Both the position numbers and the translations under genes were made by a program. The notes beneath the pieces are model-generated. The model ran no database searches. It saw only the letters and a list, made by a program, of their open reading frames with translations, and had not been told where the DNA came from. DNA of 64,000 bases from CAJCIT01 sp963771305. GTDB taxonomy: Bacteria; Acidobacteriota; Terriglobia; Bryobacterales; Bryobacteraceae. The stretch spans positions 1 to 64,000 of the forward strand of contig CAVYTS010000002.1 in assembly GCA_963771305.1 (NCBI GenBank), given 5' to 3'. Shown here piece after piece: positions 48,880 to 59,559 of this stretch (positions are counted from its first letter, which is position 1; each line of letters opens with the position of its first letter).

Positions 48880-50131
48880 CGGCCGGCGGCCGAGGCTTGC
48901 CATTTTCGGAACCTTTGGAGCAGGGAATCTGGGTAACGAGTGCACTCTGGAAGCGATGCTTTACAACGTTCGTAGGTATGTCCCGAATGTTGATCTCGTT
49001 TGTATTTGTCAGGGTCCCGAAGAGATAGCGTCGAGACACAACGTTTCTGCATTTCCTATCCGATCTTCCATGACGCTCAGAAAAATGTCTAGAGTGGTAC
49101 GGCAAATTAAACGTAGCTCAATGTCGGACGTCGTGCGGAGGCTAGTCAAGATCCTACTGGAGCCTTATCGGTGGCATAAGGCGGTCAGGATGTTGAAGGG
49201 AAGTGACATGCTTGTTGTAACGGGATTGGGCATGCTCGGCGATTTCGGTATACGACCTTTCGGCCTGCACTATGACATCTTGGGGTGGTCAATTATTGCG
49301 AAACTGTGCGGGTGCAGACTTTTGTTCGTGAGCGTGGGAGTGGGCCCAATACGCAACCCCATAAGCCGATGCTTTGTAAAGGCGGCTCTCTTGTTGGGGG
49401 ATTACCGGTCGTATCGTGATGATTTTTCGAGGCACTACGCTGAAAGCCTGGGCGTTAAGGCCGCCACCGACAGCGTCTACCCCGACTTGGCGTTCAGCCT
49501 GCCCAAAGCTATGCTGCCTCGCAGTCGCGAGCGGACCGGCGACTCAGCTGTTATTGGCATCGGACTGATGAATTACTATAGCCGAGTAGGCCAGATTGTC
49601 GAGGATGTAGGGATCTATAACACATACACGACAAGTGTTGTTAGCTTGATGATCAAGTTGTTGGAGCGTGGGCATGCCGTGCGATTGCTCATCGGAGACG
49701 TTGTATACGACGAAAAAACACGGTTCGACGTGAGGCGGTTAGTTGAGGAACGCGGGTGGACGTACGACGATGGGAATATTATCGATGAGCCCGCCTCCTC
49801 GGTTTCAGAGATTCTGTCGCAACTAGCGGCTACGGACGTAGTTGTAGCTAGCCGGTTTCACAATCTGGTGTTGGCTTTGATGCTCGGCAAACCCGTGGTT
49901 GCCGTTTCGTATCATGAAAAGATTGTCGAGTTGCTGAACCAGGTTGGATTAGCGCAGTTCTGCCAGGATATTGAGGACATCGATATTGATCGACTGATAG
50001 GGCAGTTCACCAAACTCCAGGAAGGAGTTGAGGGCTGCAAGGTGCGTATCGGCGTTGAGCGAAGGACCGAGGCGTATCGCAGGGCGTTGGATGAGCAGTA
50101 CGGGCTGATCTTTGGAACAGTCGGCGGGTAA
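48863..50131 (+). CDS. polysaccharide pyruvyltransferase family protein
   Basis: A 422-residue intact protein. RLAIFGTFGAGNLGNECTLE is the characteristic N-terminus. MLVVTGLGMLGDFGIRPFGL and LLFVSVGVGPIRNP form the first domain, SYRDDFSRHYAESLGV the linker, and VVVASRFHNLVLALMLGKPV with VAVSYHEKIVELL is the conserved PS_pyruv_trans block with the SRxH motif. The family adds pyruvate ketals to sugars, using phosphoenolpyruvate, which makes the glycan acidic. It ends the plus-strand EPS series before the giant secreted protein. Confidence 0.85.
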   Translation: MQMSDSGRRPRLAIFGTFGAGNLGNECTLEAMLYNVRRYVPNVDLVCICQGPEEIASRHNVSAFPIRSSMTLRKMSRVVRQIKRSSMSDVVRRLVKILLEPYRWHKAVRMLKGSDMLVVTGLGMLGDFGIRPFGLHYDILGWSIIAKLCGCRLLFVSVGVGPIRNPISRCFVKAALLLGDYRSYRDDFSRHYAESLGVKAATDSVYPDLAFSLPKAMLPRSRERTGDSAVIGIGLMNYYSRVGQIVEDVGIYNTYTTSVVSLMIKLLERGHAVRLLIGDVVYDEKTRFDVRRLVEERGWTYDDGNIIDEPASSVSEILSQLAATDVVVASRFHNLVLALMLGKPVVAVSYHEKIVELLNQVGLAQFCQDIEDIDIDRLIGQFTKLQEGVEGCKVRIGVERRTEAYRRALDEQYGLIFGTVGG

Positions 50132-50565
50132 AAGTGAGATCGGTGATACGGCGCGACGTTCTGTAACGTGGTGATCAAGAACCGCGGAGGCGATGCCGAG
50201 CGGGTTCCCCACGGCCGCAATCTGGTTCGAGACCGCTGGGGTACAGCAGGTATGGATGGACCGTCGCGTGGGTGCCCCGATGTTATGCCACCTTTTCTTT
50301 CCGGCACTCCAACACGATGGCCGGCGCGCCGCCAGGTCGCTCTCTCCGTCCCGCGATGGTTACCCGTTTTTGAGCTTTGCCGAAAATTGAAGTAGGCCTC
50401 TGTGTGGTGGTTGGGGTGACGGACTCGACCGCTTCAAAACACCGAAGGCAATACTTATTCTGGTTCAGGCATGGGAAGCGCTTGAACATCCAGGAGCTAT
50501 TCAATAACATCCAGAAGCTCTTCAATTAAGCGTGATTCCCCAGAACCGTGTGGAGGAGAGAGATT
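50132..50565. other. intergenic region before the giant surface protein gene
   Basis: No supported gene in 430 bases. A short frame (50168-50395) has no recognisable similarity. A direct repeat (CAGGAGCTATTCAATAACAT and CAGAAGCTCTTCAATTAAGC) lies at about 50489-50532, just ahead of the ribosome-binding site of the next gene. Confidence 0.5.
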
Positions 50566-53500
50566 GTGAAACAACGGCTTTTTAGTAGAACTTTTGGTGA
50601 TAGCACGACTGTGCGCCTCGCACTGTTCAGTATTGGTGCCTTGATTTGCGGGCTGGAACCAGCTGCTCTGTTCGCCGCACCAACCATCACGTACGTGCAG
50701 GGCAACTATTCCGCACCGCAAACCCCGCAGACGACTGTGAAGGTTACGTTCACAGCCGCACAGGCTGCAGGCGACCTCAACGTCGTCGCGGTGGGATGGA
50801 ACGACAGTACTGCCACTGTCAACGCGGTCACGGACGCGAGCGGTAACGTCTATTCGCGGGCCGTGGGACCGACCGTCATCTCTGGCGTGGAGTCACAATC
50901 GATTTACTACGCCAAGAACATTCTTGCCGCCGCTGCCGGCGCTAACTCAGTCACCGTGACTTTCTCGGCGGCTGCGGCGTATCCCGACATCCGAATTCTC
51001 GAGTATAGAGGCGCCGATCCCAACAACCCGGTAGATGTGACGGCCGCTAGCAGCGGCAAGAGCGCGACCAGCAGCAGCGGCGCGGCGACTACGACCAACG
51101 CGACCGATCTGATCTTCGGCGCCAACCTTGTTCAGACAGTTACCACTGGAGCAGGAAGCGGCTTCACCAAACGCTTGCTCACGTCACCGGACGGCGACAT
51201 CGCGGAAGACAAGATGGTGACGGCCACTGGCAGCTATAGCGCCACGGCGCCGCTCAGTTCCGGGCAGTGGATCATGCAGATGGTCGCTTTCCGCACGCCC
51301 GCAGGAAGTTTTACGGTTTCCGGCTCGCCAGCTTCTCTCAATGTAATCCAGGGCACGCAAGAGACCTCCACAATCACCACCGCCGTCAGTGGTGGATTCA
51401 GCAACGCGATCAGTCTGTCGGCTTCGGGTGTGCCCGCAGGCACGACGGTGAGCTTCAACCCAACTTCAATTGCGGCTCCGGGTGCGGGAACTTCGACCAT
51501 GACGATTACCGTGGGGTCGAGCACGGCGGCAGGGACTTATCCGATCACTGTAACCGGCAGCGGCGGAGGCCTCCAGCAAACCGCCACCGTGACTCTGACG
51601 GTGACTGCGGCGCCGAACTTCACTCTTTCAGCCTCGCCGACTTCTCTAAGCGTTGTGCAAGGCAACCAAGGAACCTCCACGCTCACCACGACCGTCGTTG
51701 GTGGATTCAGCAACGCGATCAGTCTGACGGCTTCCGGAATGCCTACGGGTACGACCTTGACTTTCAACCCTAGCTCCATTGCAGCTCCTGGTGCTGGCAC
51801 TTCGACCATGACCATCACGGTTGGGTCGACCACCGCAACGGGAACTTATCCGATCACGGTAACCGCGACGGGCGGCGGAATCCAGCACACCGCGACCGTC
51901 AATTTGACGGTGACCACCCCAGCCAATTTCACACTTTCAGCCTCCCCCACTTCCCTCAGCATTGCGCAAGGGAACCAGGGGACCTCTACGCTCACCACCA
52001 CCGTCAGTGGTGGATTCAGCAACGCGATCAGTCTGTCGGCTTCCGGTATGCCAACCGGCACCACCGTGAGCTTCAACCCAAGTTCCATCGCGGCTCCCGG
52101 CGCGGGCACTTCGACCATGACCATGACCGTAGCTTCGACGACCGCGACTGGAACTTATCCGATTACGGTAACCGGCACAGGCGGAGGCCTCCAGCAAACC
52201 GCCACCGTGACTCTGACGGTGACTGCGGCGCCGAACTTCACTCTTTCAGCCTCGCCGACTTCTCTCAGCGTTGTACAAGGCAACCAAGGGACCTCTATGC
52301 TCACCACCACCGTCAGCGGCGGATTCAGCAACGCGATCAGTCTGTCGGCTTCCGGCATGCCAACCGGTACCAGCGTGAGCTTCAACCCAAGTTCTATCGC
52401 GGCTCCGGGTGCTGGCACGTCGACCGTGACCATTACCGTGGGGTCGAGCACTGCGACAGGAACTTATCCCATTACGGTGACCGGCAATGGCGCTGGCATC
52501 CAACATACGGCGACCATCAGTTTGGCGGTGACCGCGGCACCCAACTTCACGCTCTCAGCCTCGCCGGCGACAGTCAGTGTGGTTCAGGGAGCTCAGGGAG
52601 CGTCGACTATCACAACCACCGTCAGTGGGGGCTTCAGCAACTCGATTAGTCTATCGGCTTCGGGTATGCCGACGGGCGCGACGGTGAGCTTCAACCCGAA
52701 CTCGATCGCTGCTCCCGGTGCGGGTACTGTGACCATGACCATCACGGTTGGGTCTACCACCGCCGTGGGAACGTACCCCATTACTGTGACTGGCACTGGG
52801 GGCGGGATCCAACAAAACGGAAACGTCACGTTGACTGTTACGCCGCAGGGAATAACAGCTCCGACAAACGTCGCAGTTACCATTGGAGGACCTGGCCCGG
52901 TCGTATCCGCAGTCCAGGGCTACTACAATTCAACGTTCTTAACCACCCATACGACGGCTGCCTTCGATAGCACTGGCGGTGATCTGATTGTAATGTGCGC
53001 CTCCTCCCACTCGGGCGTCACCTTAACCCCAAGTGACAGCTTTGGCAACACATGGACGCCGATTAGCGGCCCGACTAATGCCAGTGCCGGGGCATTCGAT
53101 CTAAGAACACAACTTTGGTATGCCAAGAGCCCGGTCGTAGGTCCAGGTCATACGATCACGATGAGTCTCTCCTTTTCACAACCTCTTGTGATGTCAATCA
53201 TCGTCGTGAAGGGCTCAAACATCGCCTCGCCAATTGATGCTGTTTCGCTGATTGGCAGTGACAACGGGACGCAAACCACCAACGTCCTGACCCCGAGCAT
53301 AACCACCACGAGCGCCAACGATCTGCTCATCGGATTCGTGAAGGTTTCGTCTGGCGTCTCCTTCCAGCCCGGTGCGAACTTTACCCAGCAGAGTGCGGCG
53401 TCTTCCAATTACCTGGACGCCGAGACGGGTCCGGCAGCGACCCCAGGGAACTACGCTGCCTCCTTTACTATCAGCTCACAGGAAAACTGGGAGTCCGCGG

Positions 53501-56500
53501 TCGTTGCCGCCGCCAATGATCCAAATCAAACGACGCTGTCGTGGGCGGCATCCACCGAGGCCGGAGGAACTATAAGCAATTACTTGGTGGAGCGCTGCCA
53601 AGGCGCCGGGTGCACGAACTTCGCCCAAATCGGAATAGCGACAGCGACCTCCTTCGATGACACCGGTTTAGCAGCCGCTACGAGCTACAGCTATCGGGTA
53701 AGAGCCGAAGATACGGCCAATAATCTAGGCCCGTATTCAACCGTCGTGACAATTACGACGCCGTCCCCGATCCTTTCGACACCGTCCGCGCCCGAAAACC
53801 TAGTGGCTGCTGGCCCAATCGTAATCGCGGGCCAAAGCTACTTCAGCGGCACCCCTCAGGCGGCCCACACAACGGCTCCCTTCGATAGCACGGGGGGAGA
53901 CTTGCTTGTTTTGTGGGCCACTTCGCAAGCGGGCGTTACATTCACTCCCAGCGATAGCTTCGGCAACACCTGGACAACGCTGGCCGGCCCTACGAGTACG
54001 AGTACCGGCTCCGACCTGAGATCACAACTGTGGTACGCAAAGAATCCCATCGTGGGGCCAGGCCAGACGGTCACTGTGGGTCTCTCTTCCGCACAGGTCC
54101 TAACGGCTTCGATCATCGTGGCGAAGGGCTCCAACCCCTCCTCGTCAATTGATGCGGCATCCCTGATTGGCAGCGATAACGGAACACAAAGCAGCAATAT
54201 TGTCAGTCCGACCGTGACTACGACTGGTATCAACGATCTTCTCCTCGGTTTCGCGCAATTTTCCGGTACCGCCGTTTCCCTTGCGGGCGCCGGTGACACG
54301 CAGGAAGCCGCGGCCTCCTCCAGCTCCCTCATCTCCGAGGCAGGCCCGGCAGCTACACCGGGCGTTTATGATGCGGCCCTCACTACGACCTCGAACGACA
54401 CTTGGCAGTCGGCAGTAGTGACGGCAGCCAACAATCCGAATCAGGCGACCCTCTCGTGGGCGGCCTCAGCCGAAGTTGGGGGAACACAGATCGGCGGAGC
54501 CATTAGTAACTATATGGTGGAGCGCTGCCAAGGCACCGGTTGCACGAACTTCGCCCAGATTGGCACAACAACGGCGACCACGTTCACCGACACAGGCCTT
54601 ACGACCCCCGCCAGCTACAGTTATCGGGTGCGAGCTAGCGACACTGCCAATTCTTTGAGTCCCTATTCGAGTGTCGTAACCGTTGCGACAACCGGCTCGC
54701 TACCCTCAGCGCCCGGAAACCTTCAAGCCGCTGCGAACAGGCAGGGTCCGATCAATTTGACCTGGACAGCATCGACCAGCAATATCGGGATAGCGAACTA
54801 TCTGGTGCAACGGTGCCAGGGCCTTGGATGCAGTAACTTCGGGCAAATCGGAACTTCGACTGGCACCACCTACACTGACTCGGCAGTGTCGGGGAGCACA
54901 ACTTATAACTACAGAGTACAGGCTATCGACAACGCTGGAAATGGAAGCCCGTACTCGAACACAGCGATGGTTACCACTGTCGGCAATCAGCCTCCGACGG
55001 CGCCGAGCAATCTGACGGCCACTGCAGTCAGTACAAGTCAGATCAACCTAAGCTGGACAGCCTCGACGAGCAGTATTGGGTTGGCGAACTATCTAGTGCA
55101 ACGATGCCAGGGCACGGGGTGTACCAACTTCGCGCAAATCTCTACTCCGACGGGAACCACTTATACGGATACGGGTCTGACTTTGGGCTCCAGCTACAGT
55201 TATCAGGTAGAGGCTATTGATATTGAAGGCAACGTAAGCCCATTCTCGAATGTGGCAAGCGCAACAACCCTGTCGACGACCACAACCATCACCTATGTGC
55301 AAGGGAATTATGCCACGCCGCAGACACCTCAGACCACAGTGACGGTATCGTTTACTTCCGCGCAGGTTGCGGGCGACCTGAACGTCGTCGTCGTCGGGTG
55401 GAACGACAGTACAGCCACGGTCAAGACAGTCACAGACACGAAGGGCAACGTCTACGCGCTGGCGGTAGGTCCGACAGCCATCGCAAGCGTCGAATCGCAA
55501 TCTATCTATTACGCGAAGAACATCGCAGCGGCAGCAGCCGGAGCTAACTCCGTCACCGTGGTCTTCTCCAGTGCCGCAGTCTATCCAGACATTAGGGTTC
55601 TTGAGTATGCCGGCGCCGATCCCAACAACCCAGTGGACGTAACGGCCGCTGGCACCGGCAGTAGCGCGACCAGCAGCAGTGGCACTGTGACCACAACCAA
55701 CGCGGCCGACTTGCTCTTTGGCGCGAATATTGTTCAAACCACGACTTCGGGTCCGGGCAGTGGCTATACGAGCCGTCTGCTGACCGTTCCGGACGGCGAC
55801 ATCGCCGAAGACCGGATGGTTGCGGCTACGGGCAGTTACAGCGCCACGGCGCCGCTCAGCTCCGGGCAGTGGATCATGCAGATGGTCGCTTTTCGCACGC
55901 CTTCAGGAACATGCTCGGGTACCCCGCCGACCGCGCCAACCAATCTCACCGCGAGCCCGGCCAGTATGAGCCAGATCAACCTGACTTGGACTGCGTCAAC
56001 GAGTTGCCCTGGTATAGCGGACTACGTGGTGCAGCGTTGCCAAGGAGCCAACTGCACGAGCTTTACACAGGTTGGGACCGCCACGGGAACGACATTCGAT
56101 GATGGCGGTCTCGCCACCAACACCAGCTACAGCTACCAGGTGCAAGCCGTAGACAATAGTGGGAATTCTAGTTCATTCTCCAACGTGGCCAGTGCGACAA
56201 CGCTGGCGATTTCGATCAGCCCCCGCACGGCCGCCCTGACGGTTACACGGACTCAACAATTCACGTCCACTGGCAGCGGCAGCGTGGTCTGGTCGGTAGA
56301 CGGGGCTGTCGGTGGATCCGCGTCTTCGGGAACAATCACCAGCACGGGGCTTTACACACCACCGAATGCCGCCGGCACACACACCGTCACGGTGACGACG
56401 TCGGATCAACTGTCTTCGGCTAGTGCCACCGTTTATGTCACCAACTACCCGGGAACATTTACCTACCACAATGACAACCTCCGAACGGGTCAGAACCCCA

Positions 56501-57981
56501 ATGAAACTGTCTTGACGACCGCCAATGTCAACAAGAACCAGTTCGGCAAGCTATACTCCTACACGTTGGATGGCATCGCCTTTGCCTCTCCTCTCTATGT
56601 CGCCAACGTGAGCATCCCAGGGAAGGGATATCACAATGTCGTCTATGTCGCCACCGAGAACGACAGCGTTTACGCGTTCGACGCGGACGGGCTAAGCACC
56701 ACCCCGCTCTGGCACGTTAGTTTCCTTGGTTCCGGTGTCACCACTGTTCCCTGCGCCGATGCAGGCGAATGCGGTGACATCCCCACTCAATTTGGGGTCA
56801 CCAGCACGCCGGTCATCGATCAAACGACCGGAACGATGTACGTCGTTGCGGCAACAAAAGAGGGTGCGACCACTTGGGTGCAACGCCTACACGCCCTCGA
56901 CATCACAACCGGCGCTGAGAAGTTCGGTGGCCCAGTTGTACTTCAGGCAACCGTATCAGGCACTGGTAGCGGATCCTCGGGTGGGAACGTAGCTTTCGAT
57001 CCGCTGCGGGAAAACCAGCGACCTGGGCTGCTGCTCAATGGTGGCGTCGTCTACATCGCATTCGGATCGCACGGCGACAACAGCCCTTGGCACGGGTGGG
57101 TTCTAGGCTACAACGCCACGACGCTTCAGCAAACGATGAAATATAACGCTACCCCCAATGGCAATGGCGGTGGTATCTGGCAGGGCGGAGGTGGACTGGC
57201 AACCGATACCACCGGCGACATTTACTTTGTAACCAGCAATGGCGACTTTGATGCCAACACTGGCGGCATCGACTACGGCGATACGATTGAAAAGCTCAGT
57301 CCCAGTGGAAGCGTGGTCGACTATTTCACACCGCATGACCAGCAGAACATGAGCAACAATAATCTTGACCTCGGGGCCGGCGGTCCGGTGCTGCTGGTCG
57401 ATCAGACTACCGGTCCTGTCCCGCATTTACTCATCACGGCAGGCAAGAGCGGAACCATCTACGTGATTAATCGAGACAACATGGGTAAGTACAACGCAAG
57501 CAATGACAATCAGATTGTTCAATCCCTGCCGGGCGTTTTACCCAACGGTTCGGCTGAATCCGGAAACTTCAGCACGCCCGTCTTCTTCAACGGCTACGTC
57601 TATTTCGGCGCCATCAACGACACAATCAGAGCGTTCCAACTGACGAACGGATTGCTATCTTCAGCTTCAACCTCGCAATCCGCGGAGGTCTATGGCGCTC
57701 GCGGCTCATCCTTTGCGATTTCCGCCAATGCGACGTCTAACGGAATACTCTGGGCTTTGCAGAACAACGGCGTGAGTGCAGACAACGACGTGGGTAATCC
57801 GGGCATCCTTTACGCCTACGATGCCAACAACCTTTCGACGGAACTCTACAACAGTAGCCAAGCTCCGGGAAATCGCGACACGATGGACAACGCAGCAAAG
57901 TTCTCCATTCCGTTAGTCGCGAACGGCAAGGTGTTCGTTTCGGGTCAAACACAGCTAACGGTTTTCGGGCTATTGCCGTGA
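50566..57981 (+). CDS. giant modular secreted protein with C-terminal quinoprotein-like propeller
   Basis: The GTG at 50566 lies seven bases after GGAGAG and begins a signal peptide ending near LFAAP; the protein has 2471 residues. Module A (TITYVQGNYSAPQTPQTTVK) covers about residues 39-245 and occurs again at 1575-1782. Five Ig-like repeats of 103 residues span 249-762. Module B (AFDSTGGDLIVMCASSHSGV) occurs at about 777-985 and 1084-1292, each followed by an FN3 domain. More FN3 domains cover 1379-1570 and 1786-1880, and an Ig-like domain 1881-1962. The last 510 residues are a beta-propeller of the PQQ-dehydrogenase-like class (NVVYVATENDSVYAFDADG). No sortase or PEP-CTERM tail follows. 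An adhesin or matrix protein displayed with the EPS is the likely role. The reading frame is fully intact, unlike many neighbours. Confidence 0.85.
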   Translation: MKQRLFSRTFGDSTTVRLALFSIGALICGLEPAALFAAPTITYVQGNYSAPQTPQTTVKVTFTAAQAAGDLNVVAVGWNDSTATVNAVTDASGNVYSRAVGPTVISGVESQSIYYAKNILAAAAGANSVTVTFSAAAAYPDIRILEYRGADPNNPVDVTAASSGKSATSSSGAATTTNATDLIFGANLVQTVTTGAGSGFTKRLLTSPDGDIAEDKMVTATGSYSATAPLSSGQWIMQMVAFRTPAGSFTVSGSPASLNVIQGTQETSTITTAVSGGFSNAISLSASGVPAGTTVSFNPTSIAAPGAGTSTMTITVGSSTAAGTYPITVTGSGGGLQQTATVTLTVTAAPNFTLSASPTSLSVVQGNQGTSTLTTTVVGGFSNAISLTASGMPTGTTLTFNPSSIAAPGAGTSTMTITVGSTTATGTYPITVTATGGGIQHTATVNLTVTTPANFTLSASPTSLSIAQGNQGTSTLTTTVSGGFSNAISLSASGMPTGTTVSFNPSSIAAPGAGTSTMTMTVASTTATGTYPITVTGTGGGLQQTATVTLTVTAAPNFTLSASPTSLSVVQGNQGTSMLTTTVSGGFSNAISLSASGMPTGTSVSFNPSSIAAPGAGTSTVTITVGSSTATGTYPITVTGNGAGIQHTATISLAVTAAPNFTLSASPATVSVVQGAQGASTITTTVSGGFSNSISLSASGMPTGATVSFNPNSIAAPGAGTVTMTITVGSTTAVGTYPITVTGTGGGIQQNGNVTLTVTPQGITAPTNVAVTIGGPGPVVSAVQGYYNSTFLTTHTTAAFDSTGGDLIVMCASSHSGVTLTPSDSFGNTWTPISGPTNASAGAFDLRTQLWYAKSPVVGPGHTITMSLSFSQPLVMSIIVVKGSNIASPIDAVSLIGSDNGTQTTNVLTPSITTTSANDLLIGFVKVSSGVSFQPGANFTQQSAASSNYLDAETGPAATPGNYAASFTISSQENWESAVVAAANDPNQTTLSWAASTEAGGTISNYLVERCQGAGCTNFAQIGIATATSFDDTGLAAATSYSYRVRAEDTANNLGPYSTVVTITTPSPILSTPSAPENLVAAGPIVIAGQSYFSGTPQAAHTTAPFDSTGGDLLVLWATSQAGVTFTPSDSFGNTWTTLAGPTSTSTGSDLRSQLWYAKNPIVGPGQTVTVGLSSAQVLTASIIVAKGSNPSSSIDAASLIGSDNGTQSSNIVSPTVTTTGINDLLLGFAQFSGTAVSLAGAGDTQEAAASSSSLISEAGPAATPGVYDAALTTTSNDTWQSAVVTAANNPNQATLSWAASAEVGGTQIGGAISNYMVERCQGTGCTNFAQIGTTTATTFTDTGLTTPASYSYRVRASDTANSLSPYSSVVTVATTGSLPSAPGNLQAAANRQGPINLTWTASTSNIGIANYLVQRCQGLGCSNFGQIGTSTGTTYTDSAVSGSTTYNYRVQAIDNAGNGSPYSNTAMVTTVGNQPPTAPSNLTATAVSTSQINLSWTASTSSIGLANYLVQRCQGTGCTNFAQISTPTGTTYTDTGLTLGSSYSYQVEAIDIEGNVSPFSNVASATTLSTTTTITYVQGNYATPQTPQTTVTVSFTSAQVAGDLNVVVVGWNDSTATVKTVTDTKGNVYALAVGPTAIASVESQSIYYAKNIAAAAAGANSVTVVFSSAAVYPDIRVLEYAGADPNNPVDVTAAGTGSSATSSSGTVTTTNAADLLFGANIVQTTTSGPGSGYTSRLLTVPDGDIAEDRMVAATGSYSATAPLSSGQWIMQMVAFRTPSGTCSGTPPTAPTNLTASPASMSQINLTWTASTSCPGIADYVVQRCQGANCTSFTQVGTATGTTFDDGGLATNTSYSYQVQAVDNSGNSSSFSNVASATTLAISISPRTAALTVTRTQQFTSTGSGSVVWSVDGAVGGSASSGTITSTGLYTPPNAAGTHTVTVTTSDQLSSASATVYVTNYPGTFTYHNDNLRTGQNPNETVLTTANVNKNQFGKLYSYTLDGIAFASPLYVANVSIPGKGYHNVVYVATENDSVYAFDADGLSTTPLWHVSFLGSGVTTVPCADAGECGDIPTQFGVTSTPVIDQTTGTMYVVAATKEGATTWVQRLHALDITTGAEKFGGPVVLQATVSGTGSGSSGGNVAFDPLRENQRPGLLLNGGVVYIAFGSHGDNSPWHGWVLGYNATTLQQTMKYNATPNGNGGGIWQGGGGLATDTTGDIYFVTSNGDFDANTGGIDYGDTIEKLSPSGSVVDYFTPHDQQNMSNNNLDLGAGGPVLLVDQTTGPVPHLLITAGKSGTIYVINRDNMGKYNASNDNQIVQSLPGVLPNGSAESGNFSTPVFFNGYVYFGAINDTIRAFQLTNGLLSSASTSQSAEVYGARGSSFAISANATSNGILWALQNNGVSADNDVGNPGILYAYDANNLSTELYNSSQAPGNRDTMDNAAKFSIPLVANGKVFVSGQTQLTVFGLLP
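51310..52855 (+). repeat. five coding tandem repeats of 309 bp
   Basis: Units begin near 51310, 51619, 51928, 52237 and 52546 with (F)T(L/V)S(A/G)SP. Each contains GGFSNAISLSASG, FNP(S/T)SIAAPGAGT and GTYPITVTG. The spacing is an exact multiple of 309 in each case. Units 2 to 4 are most alike in nucleotide sequence, which indicates recent expansion. Confidence 0.9.
52895..54440 (+). repeat. duplicated module B plus FN3 in the giant protein
   Basis: About 52895-53760 and 53815-54690 encode the same order: a domain of about 208 residues (AFDSTGGDLIV or PFDSTGGDLLV, then DSFGNTWT, LWYAK, SLIGSDNGTQ) and an FN3 domain. Coordinates here cover the two B modules and the first FN3. Confidence 0.8.
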
Positions 57982-58101
57982 GCTGCGGATGCCTGTCGCA
58001 AACGGTCCGTAGTTCTATTAAGATAACTGCGGATTCTCGGATTCGCCGCATCGGCCCGCGGTGGTTAAGAAATCCGCAAGGCGGATGCCGGAGTGGTGCC
58101 A

Positions 58102-58848
58102 ATGGCTCGCACACCCAGCGTTGACGCTCGTCACCTGCAAGGCAAGATGGCACTGGTGACCGGAGCCAGCAGTGGTGTCGGGCGAGCCATAGCCCTGGCA
58201 TTGGCTCGTGAAGGTGCGGAGCTCTGTGTTGTAGGCCGTGACCCCATCAGGCTGGCTGAGACCGCCGCGGCCGCTCGAGCATTCTCGCCGGTGTCCGACT
58301 TTCAAATCGACCTGACTGCTGACGAGACACTCCGTCCGCTCGTGAGGCGTCTGGAAGGAGTTGGTAGGCTTGATGTGCTAGTTCACTGTGCCGGTGTGAT
58401 TCATCACGATCCAATGGAACAAGCGCGCATTGAGGACTTGGATCTTCAATACGCCACCAATGTCCGCGCGCCTTACGTGCTGACTCAGCATCTGTTGCCA
58501 CTGTTGACTGCCGCCCGCGGCCACATCGTGTTCATCAACTCAAGCGTGGCGTTAGCTGCAAAACGGCCGAACGTCGGTCAATACGCCGCCACAAAACACG
58601 CCCTAAAAGCCATCGCCGAGAGTTTGCGGGAGGAAGTTAATCCAAAAGGAATTCGGGTGCTCACGGTATTTCTCGGTCGGACTGCAACCCCAATGCAGGA
58701 GACCATTTCCAGGGAGGAGGGACGAGCTTACCGCCCAGAAATACTCCTCCAACCGGACGACGTTGCTTCTATCGTTCTTCAGGCGCTAACGCTTCCGTCT
58801 ACTGCTGAGGTGACCGATATTTCTGTTCGCCCCATGAGAACGGCCTGA
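58102..58848 (+). CDS. short-chain dehydrogenase/reductase
   Basis: A classical SDR of 248 residues. MALVTGASSGVGRAIALALA is the NAD(P)-binding motif (TGxxxGxG), LDVLVHCAGVIHHD replaces the NAG motif with CAG, IVFINSSVALAAKRP carries the catalytic Ser and YAATKHALKAIA the Tyr-x-x-x-Lys. The C-terminus (LTVFLGRTATPMQETI) fits the substrate loop. The ATG at 58102 lies eight bases after GGAG; two in-frame GTG codons before it are less likely. The substrate is unknown. It stands alone between the giant protein and the second EPS leader. Confidence 0.85.
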   Translation: MARTPSVDARHLQGKMALVTGASSGVGRAIALALAREGAELCVVGRDPIRLAETAAAARAFSPVSDFQIDLTADETLRPLVRRLEGVGRLDVLVHCAGVIHHDPMEQARIEDLDLQYATNVRAPYVLTQHLLPLLTAARGHIVFINSSVALAAKRPNVGQYAATKHALKAIAESLREEVNPKGIRVLTVFLGRTATPMQETISREEGRAYRPEILLQPDDVASIVLQALTLPSTAEVTDISVRPMRTA

Positions 58849-59559
58849 TTAAGACTCATTCCTGTCCTAAACAAGTCCTTTCGGCCAGTTTTTCACAGCC
58901 TAACCCATTGATCAGTAATGGCGCCGTTGGCCATCGCCAAACGAGGTCTATGACGGCGCGCGGATCCTGTCCAGGACACTGCCTGGCGCGGACACGCGAA
59001 GCGGTGACACGCAACTTGCTCAAACATGGCGTCCTACGGCCTTCCCGCAGCTACTCACTCAGGGGAGAGAGGCTCCGACCGTTCGCAGCCTGTCCAAAAC
59101 GAGATTGGCGAAAAGCTGTTTTGGACAAGACTGATTAAGACTATACCCTTCCGACAAAGGCGCTTGGGCCCGGTGCTCGGGCACGAATTATTCGCAACTA
59201 GGAACTAGACTAATAATTGTGGCAAGAAATATTTGAGCCAAGTGCCGGTTCACTGCACGCGTTCACTGATGGAATTGAATCGGATTGTGCCTTGCGGCTT
59301 TCTGCGACAGGCCACATGCCAGCAGATGTCCTTGGGACCTGAGGTGATACCGGGTTGTCACGCGAGAATGACGGTTGAGGCGACGGGGCGGAGGTCGTCG
59401 ACGTCGGCTTTTCCAGAACGTTGGGGCCCGACGCCGGAACGGTGGCGACGACCTATGCGGAAGTGTCTATGCCCAGCAGGCGCTCGGTCTCTCCAGTGCC
59501 TGCCGTCGGAGCCCATTCTTCGGAGGAGCGAATGTTTCGGCCGCTTTGACCCTCGCAGC
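58849..59559. other. intergenic region before the second EPS leader
   Basis: About 710 bases without a supported gene. Open frames here are short or have unlikely composition. There is no clear similarity to the DNA upstream of the first leader copy, so the conserved element begins sharply at about 59560. Confidence 0.5.

Noticed and set aside
51310..52855. Regular 309-bp repeats considered as a CRISPR or satellite array
   Set aside because: The repeats are in one long open frame, encode an Ig-like fold and have no spacer structure.
53856..55737. Antisense open frames over the giant protein
   Set aside because: Shadow frames of a clearly coding repeat-rich gene without start signals.
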